Shown: positions 1 to 6,340, numbered from the stretch's first letter. The stretch is 6,970 nt of DNA from Ruminococcus sp. UBA7014 (GCA_002449575.1 DJXC01000224.1:1-6970); one strand, 5' to 3'. A program made the numbers and translations. Notes: generated from the letters alone by a model not told the origin.

Positions 1-542
1 TCCACACCGAACGGCTGAACTGTTTCAACAGCTTCGAGAACATTTTCGGCTGAAATGCCTCCGGCAAGGAAAAACTCATGTTCCGGACGATTTTCTTTGA
101 TAATATCCCAAGGGGCTAAAGTTCCTGTACCGCCGTGGCTGACGGCTGAAAAGCTGTCAAGGACTAATTTATCAACAGGAAGGTTATCCGCATTGCGAAT
201 ATCTTCTGTTGAACGGACTCTGACGGCTTTCCAGATTTCGCCGTGAAAGATGTTCCGGAGTTCCTGAATATAGGCTGTAGTTTCTTCACCATGAAGCTGA
301 ATGACATTTAATTCTTCGTGATAGGCGCATTTTTTGATTTCTTCGATAGGTTCATTGACGAAAACGCCGACAGTTTGAATTTTTCTATCGAGATAAGATT
401 TCAGCTCATAGAAAGTTCCCATAACGATACTTCTGCCGAAACCGCCGGAAAGGATAAAACCTGCATAATCCGGCGGATACTGATTCAGAATTTCCGCATC
501 TTTGCGCCGTCTGATTCCGCAGATTTTGACTGCCGTCTTCAT
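1..542 (-). CDS. trpF: Phosphoribosylanthranilate isomerase (TrpF), 3' end cut off by window edge
   Basis: TrpF isomerises N-(5'-phosphoribosyl)anthranilate to CdRP, the third step of tryptophan synthesis, as a cytosolic TIM-barrel enzyme. Reading the minus strand from the ATG at 542 gives 180 residues before the window ends. Family marks in order are KICGI (residues 6-10) with Cys8 as the expected general base, AGFIL (27-31), VGVFVNE (58-64), IQLHGE (81-86), WKAVRV (104-109), LVLDS with Asp129 as the expected general acid, GGTG (137-140) and the phosphate-site LAGGIS (159-164). The missing C-terminus should be only about 20-30 residues, including the final phosphate-binding GVxxSSGVE-type segment. 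The common SPR-type motif after GFIF reads GGFGRSIV here, which keeps the Arg. The start overlaps the trpC stop (ATGA), and a GAGAGGG ribosome site lies at 555-549 inside trpC. The family call is confident. Confidence 0.95.
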   Translation of the reverse strand, partial: MKTAVKICGIRRRKDAEILNQYPPDYAGFILSGGFGRSIVMGTFYELKSYLDRKIQTVGVFVNEPIEEIKKCAYHEELNVIQLHGEETTAYIQELRNIFHGEIWKAVRVRSTEDIRNADNLPVDKLVLDSFSAVSHGGTGTLAPWDIIKENRPEHEFFLAGGISAENVLEAVETVQPFGV

Positions 543-1318
543 GCCGTACCCTCTCGGAGTGTGTGAAGCGTTTCGGTAATGTTGTCGCTTCTCATGAGTG
601 TTTCGCCGATTAAGACAGCATCTGCGCCGTTTTTCTGAACGGTTTTCATATCCGCATTGTTCCTGATTCCGCTTTCGGAAACCAGAAGCTGACCGGGCTG
701 TCTCATAGAAGCAAGTTCAGCCGTGGCAGAAAGATTTACTTCAAAAGTTTTAAGATTGCGATTATTCACACCGATAAGCTTCGGACTGAATTTCTGAATA
801 CGTTCCATTTCCTCACGGGTATGGACTTCGATAAGACAGTCAAGACCGAGTTCATGTGCTAAGTCAAAATAGCTTTTGATTCTGGTATCTTCCAGAACAG
901 CGGCAATGAGCAGCACAGCAGAAGCACCCAGATATTTTGCTTCATAAATCTGATATTCGTCTATGATAAAATCTTTTCTTAAAACAGGAATTGTCACAGA
1001 ATCTGTGATGGCTTTTAAATATTCGCTGCTGCCTTGAAAATAATATTCTTCGGTAAGGCAGGAAATACAGTCTGCGCCGGCAGCCTGATATTGTTCAGCA
1101 ATTTCGACAGGATGAAAATCAGGACGGATTAAACCTTTTGAAGGTGAAGCCTTTTTGACTTCGCAGATGCAGGAAAGTCCGGATTTTCCAAGAGCCTTGA
1201 TAAAGCCGGGCTTTTGAGGAGATTTTTCAGCGAGGGTTCGCATTACACCAAAGGAGATACGATTCTGTTCGGCAGTAAGCTGAAGTTCTCGTTGTTTGCA
1301 GATTTCGTCAAGAATCAT
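539..1318 (-). CDS. trpC: Indole-3-glycerol phosphate synthase (TrpC)
   Basis: TrpC closes the indole ring, decarboxylating and dehydrating CdRP to indole-3-glycerol phosphate; it is a cytosolic TIM-barrel enzyme. The product is 259 residues, normal for the stand-alone family. Expected catalytic residues are all visible: Glu53 and Lys55 in CEVKKASPSKG (52-62), Lys115 in VLRKDF, Glu164 in LIEVH, Asn185 in GVNNRNL, and Glu215-Ser216 in VSESGI. Signature segments PDFHP and GADAVLIGE are also present. The reading frame is open further upstream, to 1462, but that extension lies inside trpGD and is not TrpC-like. The ATG at 1318 is preferred because MILDEICKQRE is a typical TrpC N-terminus and GGAG at 1329-1326 is well spaced for it. 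The trpGD stop lies 4 bp upstream and the gene overlaps trpF downstream, so it is probably translated from the trp operon mRNA. There is no tryptophan in the protein. Confidence 0.97.
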   Translation of the reverse strand: MILDEICKQRELQLTAEQNRISFGVMRTLAEKSPQKPGFIKALGKSGLSCICEVKKASPSKGLIRPDFHPVEIAEQYQAAGADCISCLTEEYYFQGSSEYLKAITDSVTIPVLRKDFIIDEYQIYEAKYLGASAVLLIAAVLEDTRIKSYFDLAHELGLDCLIEVHTREEMERIQKFSPKLIGVNNRNLKTFEVNLSATAELASMRQPGQLLVSESGIRNNADMKTVQKNGADAVLIGETLMRSDNITETLHTLREGTA

Positions 1319-1322
1319 GAAA

Positions 1323-2942
1323 TCACTCCATTTCATTGGTAAACTGGATAAATTCATCAAGTTTTGCAAGAGCAGAGCCGTTATCAATCGCTCCGGCAGC
1401 TTTTTGAATGCCGTCAGCAAGGGATTCCGCAACACCGTAAGTATAAAGAGCAGCCCCGGCATTCATCAGGACAATATCACGTTTTGCGCCTGTTATGCTG
1501 CCATCAAGAATGCCTCTGGTAATCTGGGCATTTTCGGCAGGTGTACCGCCGACAATTTCAGACTTGTCATAGCGTTTCAGACCGAACTGTTCGGGAGAAA
1601 TTTCGTAAGTTTTGATTTCTTTGTCGTTGACTTCCGTTACAGTAGTCGCATCAGAAACAGAAATTTCGTCCATGACATCATTACCAAAAACGACCATAGC
1701 ATGTTTAATGCCGACTTGCTGAAGAACTTTTGCCATAATTTCAGTGAGAGATTTTTCATAAACGCCAAGGACGATATAATCAGCCTTAGCCGGATTAGTG
1801 AGAGGACCTAAGATATTAAATACTGTTCTGACACCAAGCTGACCACGAACAGGACCGACAAAGCGCATACTGGCATGATAGCTTTGTGCAAACAGGAAAG
1901 AAAGCCGGGTTGTTTCAAGGCATTTTTTAGCCTGTTCAGGTTTGGAGGCAATTTTCACGCCGAGAGCTTCCAGAACATCGGCTGCACCGCTTTTGCTGGA
2001 AACACTGCGGTTTCCATGTTTTGCGACTTTTGCACCTGCGGCAGAAGCGACAAATGCAGAAGTTGTCGAAATATTGAAAGAAGCACACTGGTCACCGCCA
2101 GTACCGACAATATCAATACTGTCAGTTTCATCTGGAACAAGACTTGCCTTTGCTCTCATGCCTTTGGCAAATCCGGCAATTTCGTCAGGAGTTTCCCCTT
2201 TTGTAGCAAGGGCAGTGAGAACGGCAGTAATCTGGAGCGGCGTTGCCTGACCACTCATGAGCATGTCCATGCAGTCTTCTGCTTCCTGTATTGTAAGATT
2301 CTGTTTCTGCATGAGTTTGCTGTAGTAGGGTTTAAGATTTATTTTTTTCGGTTCAGGTTCAGCAGGAAGAATATCGGCAGCAATCAGAAAATTACGAAGA
2401 ATTTGTTTGCCGTCAGGAGTCAGCACAGATTCCGGATGAAATTGCAGACCGTAAGTTTTATGTGCATTATGAGCGACTGCCATCACCTGACCGTTTTCAT
2501 CAAGTGCGATAACCCGGAGACAATCAGGAAGGGAAGTTTCATCTGCAATCAGGGAGTGATAACGTCCGGCAGTAAAGGGTATCGGGATATGGCGGAACAA
2601 GGGATGTTTTTCCTCAAAGCGGATTTTACTGGATTTTCCGTGCATCAGCTGATGAGCAGGGATAATTTTTCCGCCGAAAGCCTGTACAATGGACTGATGA
2701 CCGAGACAAACGCCGAGAATCGGAATTTTTCCGGAGAAAGTTCTGATAGTTTCGACAGAGATTCCGGCAGAATCCGGATAACCAGGTCCAGGAGAAATCA
2801 GAATAGCTTTTGGATTGAGATTCCTGATTTCCTCAATAGTAACTGCATCATTGCGCTTGACCAGAATATCGGAATACATTTCGCCGAGGTACTGGCAAAG
2901 ATTATATGTGAAAGAGTCATAGTTGTCAATAACCAGAATCAT
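1323..2942 (-). CDS. trpGD: Fused anthranilate synthase glutaminase / anthranilate phosphoribosyltransferase (TrpGD)
   Basis: This bifunctional protein of 539 residues supplies ammonia from glutamine to TrpE and transfers phosphoribosyl from PRPP to anthranilate. Residues 1-190 form a class I glutamine amidotransferase: NYDSFTYNL (7-15), SPGPGYP (50-56), GVCLGHQ with nucleophile Cys79, RYHSL (127-131) and QFHPES with His169 and Glu171, a complete triad. A proline-rich linker (about 191-203, PAEPEPKK) joins it to TrpD. TrpD shows GTGGD (280-284, PRPP site), FNISTTSAFVASAAG (289-303), KHGNRS (308-313), FAQSYH, GPLTNP (379-384) and the Mg-binding Asp425-Glu426 in MDEISVSDATTV. No stop or frameshift lies at the junction. 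Enteric bacteria have the same fusion, while many Firmicutes keep trpG and trpD separate. The start overlaps the trpE stop (ATGA), with AAGGAGG at 2959-2953. No tryptophan is present in the product. Confidence 0.96.
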   Translation of the reverse strand: MILVIDNYDSFTYNLCQYLGEMYSDILVKRNDAVTIEEIRNLNPKAILISPGPGYPDSAGISVETIRTFSGKIPILGVCLGHQSIVQAFGGKIIPAHQLMHGKSSKIRFEEKHPLFRHIPIPFTAGRYHSLIADETSLPDCLRVIALDENGQVMAVAHNAHKTYGLQFHPESVLTPDGKQILRNFLIAADILPAEPEPKKINLKPYYSKLMQKQNLTIQEAEDCMDMLMSGQATPLQITAVLTALATKGETPDEIAGFAKGMRAKASLVPDETDSIDIVGTGGDQCASFNISTTSAFVASAAGAKVAKHGNRSVSSKSGAADVLEALGVKIASKPEQAKKCLETTRLSFLFAQSYHASMRFVGPVRGQLGVRTVFNILGPLTNPAKADYIVLGVYEKSLTEIMAKVLQQVGIKHAMVVFGNDVMDEISVSDATTVTEVNDKEIKTYEISPEQFGLKRYDKSEIVGGTPAENAQITRGILDGSITGAKRDIVLMNAGAALYTYGVAESLADGIQKAAGAIDNGSALAKLDEFIQFTNEME

Positions 2943-4408
2943 GATTGTCTTGCCTCCTTGATGGCATTCAGCATTGCTTTTGCTTTATGGGTTGTTTCTG
3001 CGAATTCTTTTTCGGGGTCAGAATCGGCAACGATACCAGCACCGGCTTGAATGTAGGCTTTTCCGTTGCGGAAAAGAATCGTTCTGATAGCAATACAGGT
3101 ATTCATATCACCATTATAGCCGAAATAGCCAACAGTTCCGCCATAGAGACCACGTTTTTTATTTTCAAGTTCGTCTATTATTTCCATAGCACGCACTTTC
3201 GGCGCACCGGAGAGCGTACCGGCAGGAAGAACAGCCTGTAGAGCATCAAGCGGTTTGCAGTCCGGGCGAAGTCTGCCTTTGACATCAGAGACAAGATGCA
3301 TTACTTTGGAATAGCGTTCAACATACATGAAGTCAGTCACTTCGACAGAGCCGAATTCGCTGACACGCCCGAGGTCATTCCGACCTAAATCGACAAGCAT
3401 AGTATGTTCAGCCTTTTCTTTTTCGTCAGTAAGGAGGGAAACTTCCAGAGCTTTGTCTTCCTGATGTGTTTTGCCACGTGGACGAGTGCCGGCAATGGGT
3501 TTTGTTGCAGCAATGCCGTCATTGACTTTCACGAGCAGTTCGGGAGAAGCACCGGCGATTTCATAGTCTTTGGTTTTGAAGTAATACAGATAAGGAGAAG
3601 GATTGGTAGCTCTCAGACGGCGGTAGACTTCAAAGCTGGACGGCGGATTTTCGATTTCAAATCTTTGAGAGAGGACGACCTGAAAAATATCACCAGCGAA
3701 AATTTTTTCTTTTGCTTGATTCACCATAGAAATATATTCTTCTCTGGTGACATTTGAGCCGACACGAACAGCAGGTTCATCATCACGGAACTGACCACGG
3801 CAGTGATAATTATCAATTTTAGCGGCAATCTGTGCAGCACGGAGTTCCGCATTTTTATACTGGGTTTCAAGATTTTCAGAAGCATTCAGATTAATTATCA
3901 CAATTGCATTGCTGTTGAGGTGGTCATAAGCGACCAATTCTTCATAACCAAACAGGTGAATATCAGGCATCTGAATATCATCTTCGGGAACATTGGTTAA
4001 TTTCTTTTCAGTATATCTCACAGCATCATACGCAAAGTAGCCAATAAACCCTCCTGTAAAATAGGGGAAATTTTCAAGCTTCGGGGAAGTTCTGGCATCA
4101 AGGGCGGTCTGGAGTCTGGCAAAGGGATTTTCTTCAGTAATAGTTTCGCTTACACCGCTGACGGTAATATGCATCTGTGCGCCCTGCGTGCGGATTTCCT
4201 GAGCGGGGTGAAAACCAATGAAAGAATATCTGTCCCATTGTGTGCCATTGTTGACACTTTCCAGAAGGAAAGCATTTTCTTCTCCTTCGGACAAGGCAGT
4301 ATAGATACTGATAGGTGTTCTGTGGTCAGCCGGGAATGTGAAGAAGACGGGAACAGCAGTATAATTTTCCGCAAGTTTTCTGACTTCTTCCAGTGACGGA
4401 AACAACAT
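2939..4408 (-). CDS. trpE: Anthranilate synthase component I (TrpE)
   Basis: TrpE converts chorismate plus ammonia (from the TrpG domain encoded next) to anthranilate, the committed step of tryptophan synthesis. The product is 489 residues, a normal length. The N-terminal part holds LLES (48-51), which in the family belongs to the tryptophan feedback pocket, together with NPSPYLYYF (269-277); feedback inhibition is therefore likely. The chorismate-binding core shows GASPELLV (286-293), PIAGTRPRG (304-312), DLGRNDLGRVS (340-350), His371 in KVMHLVSDV, LPAGTLSGAPK (394-404), GGTVGYFG and AGAGIVADSDPE (455-466). The frame is open up to 4555, but that extension is translated T-box leader. The ATG at 4408 is chosen because the TrpE homology begins there and AAGGAGGAG lies at 4424-4416. 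It is the first gene of the operon and overlaps trpGD by 4 bp. PabB is the nearest alternative, disfavoured by the trp context. The only tryptophan is Trp58. Confidence 0.97.
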   Translation of the reverse strand: MLFPSLEEVRKLAENYTAVPVFFTFPADHRTPISIYTALSEGEENAFLLESVNNGTQWDRYSFIGFHPAQEIRTQGAQMHITVSGVSETITEENPFARLQTALDARTSPKLENFPYFTGGFIGYFAYDAVRYTEKKLTNVPEDDIQMPDIHLFGYEELVAYDHLNSNAIVIINLNASENLETQYKNAELRAAQIAAKIDNYHCRGQFRDDEPAVRVGSNVTREEYISMVNQAKEKIFAGDIFQVVLSQRFEIENPPSSFEVYRRLRATNPSPYLYYFKTKDYEIAGASPELLVKVNDGIAATKPIAGTRPRGKTHQEDKALEVSLLTDEKEKAEHTMLVDLGRNDLGRVSEFGSVEVTDFMYVERYSKVMHLVSDVKGRLRPDCKPLDALQAVLPAGTLSGAPKVRAMEIIDELENKKRGLYGGTVGYFGYNGDMNTCIAIRTILFRNGKAYIQAGAGIVADSDPEKEFAETTHKAKAMLNAIKEARQS

Positions 4409-4733
4409 GATGAAACTCCTCCTTATGGTTGATAATAATGATAAAAAAGGTATAAAAAAAGCCAATCTTCCCAATACTATGGGACGATTGACCGTTGTGC
4501 CACCCAATTTCAGATAATTTGATAACAAATTATCCCTCTTTCCGGATACAGACATATCCTGCCTTGATAACGTAAGGCAAACGGCGCAGGATACTGAAAA
4601 AATTCTCCTTTGCTCCTCACAGACCCATTCACCTCACAGCATATGTACCGCATTTTCACCAGATAGCGGCTCTCTGAACACTGTGTCATGAAGTTACTTA
4701 CTTCTGCTCTCAGGATTTGACTTTTTAAAAACT
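4409..4733 (-). ncRNA. Tryptophan T-box riboswitch leader of the trp operon
   Basis: The untranslated leader, about 325 nt, has the ordered hallmarks of a T-box that senses uncharged tRNA. The Stem I apex reads AGAGAGCCGC (4675-4666), then GGTGAAAA (4660-4653), closed by GCGG (4651-4648). The specifier loop reads GAA-TGG-GTC, placing TGG (Trp codon) at 4627-4625. Later hairpins include TATCCT...AGGATA around an inner GCCTT/AAGGC stem (about 4590-4555) and a perfect 9-bp stem with TTAT loop (4534-4513). The T-box proper, AATTGGGTGGCACAACGG, is at 4509-4492; its UGGC (4502-4499) would pair with the tRNA end GCCA, fitting the G73 discriminator of bacterial tRNA-Trp. A terminator follows at once. 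Known T-box logic predicts that uncharged tRNA-Trp stabilises the antiterminator and allows trpEGDCF transcription. The boundaries are approximate; the identity is confident from the sequence motifs. Confidence 0.95.
4454..4492 (-). terminator. Intrinsic terminator (attenuator) of the trp T-box leader
   Basis: On the minus strand, GTCAATCGTCCCA (4492-4480) pairs with TGGGAAGATTGGC (4473-4461) around a 6-nt loop. There is one G/A mismatch and one G-U pair, and seven U residues (4460-4454) follow. The left arm begins inside the 3' end of the T-box (ACGG), so the terminator and the antiterminator are mutually exclusive. It lies about 45 nt before the trpE start. Confidence 0.92.
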
Positions 4734-4739
4734 AACATG

Positions 4740-4768
4740 ATTATAGCATATCTGAAAAGATTTGTCAA
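4740..4768 (-). promoter_or_regulatory. Sigma-A promoter of the trp operon
   Basis: Both hexamers are perfect: TTGACA (4768-4763) and TATAAT (4745-4740), with a 17-bp spacer. Transcription should start near 4733, just before the T-box leader. A consensus promoter fits a unit whose control is exerted after initiation by the T-box rather than by a repressor. No clear operator was seen over it. Confidence 0.93.
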
Positions 4769-4810
4769 GAGTTTTTTTGAAAAAATTTAAAAATATTTTT
4801 CAGAAACTAC
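4769..4810. other. A/T-rich spacer between divergent promoters
   Basis: These 42 bp separate the -35 boxes of the trp promoter and of the promoter for the 4918-6081 gene. They are almost entirely A/T, with runs of seven T, six A, five A and five T in roughly phased order. Such tracts commonly bend DNA and can act as UP elements for flanking promoters; that role is an inference. No gene fits here. Confidence 0.5.
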
Positions 4811-4839
4811 TTGCCATTTCTGAATAAAAATGGTATAAT
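4811..4839 (+). promoter_or_regulatory. Sigma-A promoter of the membrane-protein gene
   Basis: TTGCCA (4811-4816) and TATAAT (4834-4839) are separated by 17 bp. Transcription would begin near 4846, giving a 5' leader of about 70 nt with no obvious structured element. It faces away from the trp promoter. Confidence 0.85.
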
Positions 4840-4917
4840 AACTAAGAGCGTATCTGTTTTTTGGAAATGCTGATATTTTAGAATAAATAAAAAACAAAAA
4901 GAAAGGGTAATCTGAAC

Positions 4918-6081
4918 ATGAGTAAAGCCGCAGCAATACGACATCCGCATACTACCTCACGGGAACGGGAAAAACCGGAAAAGAGGGATTATGTTATCTG
5001 GGTAAAACGGGTATTGTCACTGCTCAGTCCGCTGTACTGTGCGTTTATCGTATTTTTTGCATATCATTCTATATTCTTTAAGCTGGAGTTGATTGATGCT
5101 ACAAAAGCCTGCATGATTGTGGCAGGAATTTCAGTTCTGGCACTGGCGGTCATGCTATATACAAGAAAACAGTTTCTCACGAAAATTTGCAGCCTGATTA
5201 TGCTTCCGGCAATGGTGTTTCCAATTTTGATTTATTTCGGACAGTGGGGAATTCTGTTGCCGCCAGTGATAGTTTCGTTAGTGATTTTCTTTCTGTCCGG
5301 TTTCAGTGAAACCGCCAAAACCGTGTGGGGAACAATCTTTCTGCTGATTTACTTACTCGGTGCGCTGGTATATTTTTTAGTCACATCCATGTTTGCACCG
5401 TCTACAGTGACCACATTGATTCAGGAAGGCGTTTCGCCCTCAGGACTGTACCGCTATGAAATTTATAATACAACGGACAGTTCCAACGGCAGTACAAAAG
5501 TCACAATGGAAAGCAACACGATGGATAAAGTGTATTATCATCTTTTCTGGTTTAAAATCAGAGGATTGTCACACAATGTCGTGATGGAGCGTCCGCTCAG
5601 AGAACCGGAAGAAATTGAGATTACATGGGAGACAAAAAGCCGTCAGGATATTACAGAGGATTTGAAAGGAATTTCTGAAGATATTCAGGTGACACTGACT
5701 GACACACAAATGGATATGCTCAACAGAGATGCCTATCAGGTAACGTTTAATAATGGCGAAGTCATTTCCATGAAACAAGCAGATTATCATCAGACTGTTA
5801 TTGCACTTGGACCAAAAGAACAGGAAGTACTGGATACTGATAAAACATCACTGAAACTGGATAGTCTGAGCGACAAAGCTAAAAAGAAGCTCGGTATTAC
5901 TGTAGAAGATTTCAAAACCGTAAAACTTGCCGATTTGACAGACGAAGACCTTGTGACACTGGGAATTCCGGAAGAAGGCGATGTCATGTACTATAACGGA
6001 AAAGTTGTATTCCGGTATTATATCGCAGTTCTGGAACAATATTTTGATATTTCAAATCAGAAAATCACGCTTCTGCAATAA
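4918..6081 (+). CDS. Uncharacterised five-pass membrane protein with large extracellular C-terminal domain
   Basis: I do not recognise a named family with confidence. The product has 387 residues. A basic N-terminus (residues 1-31) precedes five predicted membrane segments at about 32-54, 64-82, 88-107, 111-128 and 136-158. The basic loop YTRKQFLTK (81-89) between segments 2 and 3 suggests an N-in, C-out topology. The last 229 residues would then lie outside the cell. This domain starts SPSGLYRYEIYNT (173-185), includes HLFWFKIRG, and is rich in acidic and beta-prone stretches; it loosely recalls DUF5412-type small membrane-anchored domains, but I cannot test that. The tail holds two similar L(S/T)D...LGI..E units. 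No catalytic motif, lipobox or LPXTG is visible. AAAGGG at 4902-4907 is a modest ribosome site. The gene has its own promoter and terminator, so it appears monocistronic. The coding call is firm and the function is unknown. Confidence 0.9.
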   Translation: MSKAAAIRHPHTTSREREKPEKRDYVIWVKRVLSLLSPLYCAFIVFFAYHSIFFKLELIDATKACMIVAGISVLALAVMLYTRKQFLTKICSLIMLPAMVFPILIYFGQWGILLPPVIVSLVIFFLSGFSETAKTVWGTIFLLIYLLGALVYFLVTSMFAPSTVTTLIQEGVSPSGLYRYEIYNTTDSSNGSTKVTMESNTMDKVYYHLFWFKIRGLSHNVVMERPLREPEEIEITWETKSRQDITEDLKGISEDIQVTLTDTQMDMLNRDAYQVTFNNGEVISMKQADYHQTVIALGPKEQEVLDTDKTSLKLDSLSDKAKKKLGITVEDFKTVKLADLTDEDLVTLGIPEEGDVMYYNGKVVFRYYIAVLEQYFDISNQKITLLQ

Positions 6082-6086
6082 TCAAT

Positions 6087-6116
6087 AAAAGCCCGTTCGT
6101 TGTGAACGGGCTTTTT
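6087..6116 (+). terminator. Strong intrinsic terminator after the membrane-protein gene
   Basis: AAAAGCCCGTTC (6087-6098) pairs perfectly with GAACGGGCTTTT (6104-6115) around a GTTGT loop, ending in a T run. It lies 5 bp after the stop codon. The A run on the left side gives a T run on the opposite strand, so it may also stop minus-strand transcripts arriving from the xylA side. Confidence 0.95.
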
Positions 6117-6263
6117 GCTGTTATGTCTACAATCTTCCAACGTTGAAATATTGATAATTCTATTATACACACAAAGAAAAAATATACAACCCCTTCCGAA
6201 AAATTGATACAAAAAATTTATAAAACTTATAGACTTTCACAAATCTGTCAGTCATTTTTTAGC

Positions 6264-6324
6264 AAATATGGCAATATGATTTTTTCTCCGGAAAATTTTC
6301 AGATTTTATCAGATTTGCATATTT
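6264..6324. repeat. Imperfect inverted repeat upstream of the xylA promoter
   Basis: The left arm AAATATGGCAATATGAT (6264-6280) and the reverse complement of the right arm, AAATATGCAAATCTGAT (from 6324-6308), match at 14 of 17 positions. The arms are 27 bp apart, 44 bp centre to centre (about four helical turns). The right arm ends 16 bp before the -35 box. This placement would suit a dimeric activator or a looping regulator of xylA, which is an inference. The region is A/T-rich, so chance similarity is possible. Confidence 0.45.
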
Positions 6325-6340
6325 TTTTACAGAAACTGCC

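Noticed and set aside
1319..1462. A possible longer TrpC starting at 1462 or 1336.
   Set aside because: The extension lies within the 3' end of trpGD in another frame and does not look like TrpC. The ATG at 1318 has well-placed GGAG and a typical TrpC N-terminus.
1875..3050. A 391-codon open frame on the plus strand, opposite trpGD.
   Set aside because: It is exactly antisense to a well-supported TrpGD. Its translation is Cys/Phe/Ser-rich with no recognisable domain, and it has no convincing ribosome site. The same holds for the other plus-strand frames over the trp genes (for example 1296-1811, 2945-3241 and 3404-3757).
4409..4555. A possible 49-residue N-terminal extension of TrpE.
   Set aside because: This stretch is the T-box and terminator of the leader. 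TrpE similarity starts at the ATG at 4408, which has its own strong ribosome site.
4409..4733. A classical trp leader-peptide attenuator or TRAP-binding leader.
   Set aside because: No short frame with tandem Trp codons and no array of spaced GAG/UAG triplets is evident. The T-box motifs explain the leader fully.
5569..6039. Small minus-strand frames of 63-73 codons over the membrane-protein gene.
   Set aside because: They are antisense to a convincing coding region and lack ribosome sites, domains or any supporting context.
6281..6297. A palindrome-like TTTTCTCCGGAAAA as an operator on its own.
   Set aside because: Only the central TCCGGA and part of the flanks are symmetric. It is better noted as lying between the arms of the larger inverted repeat.
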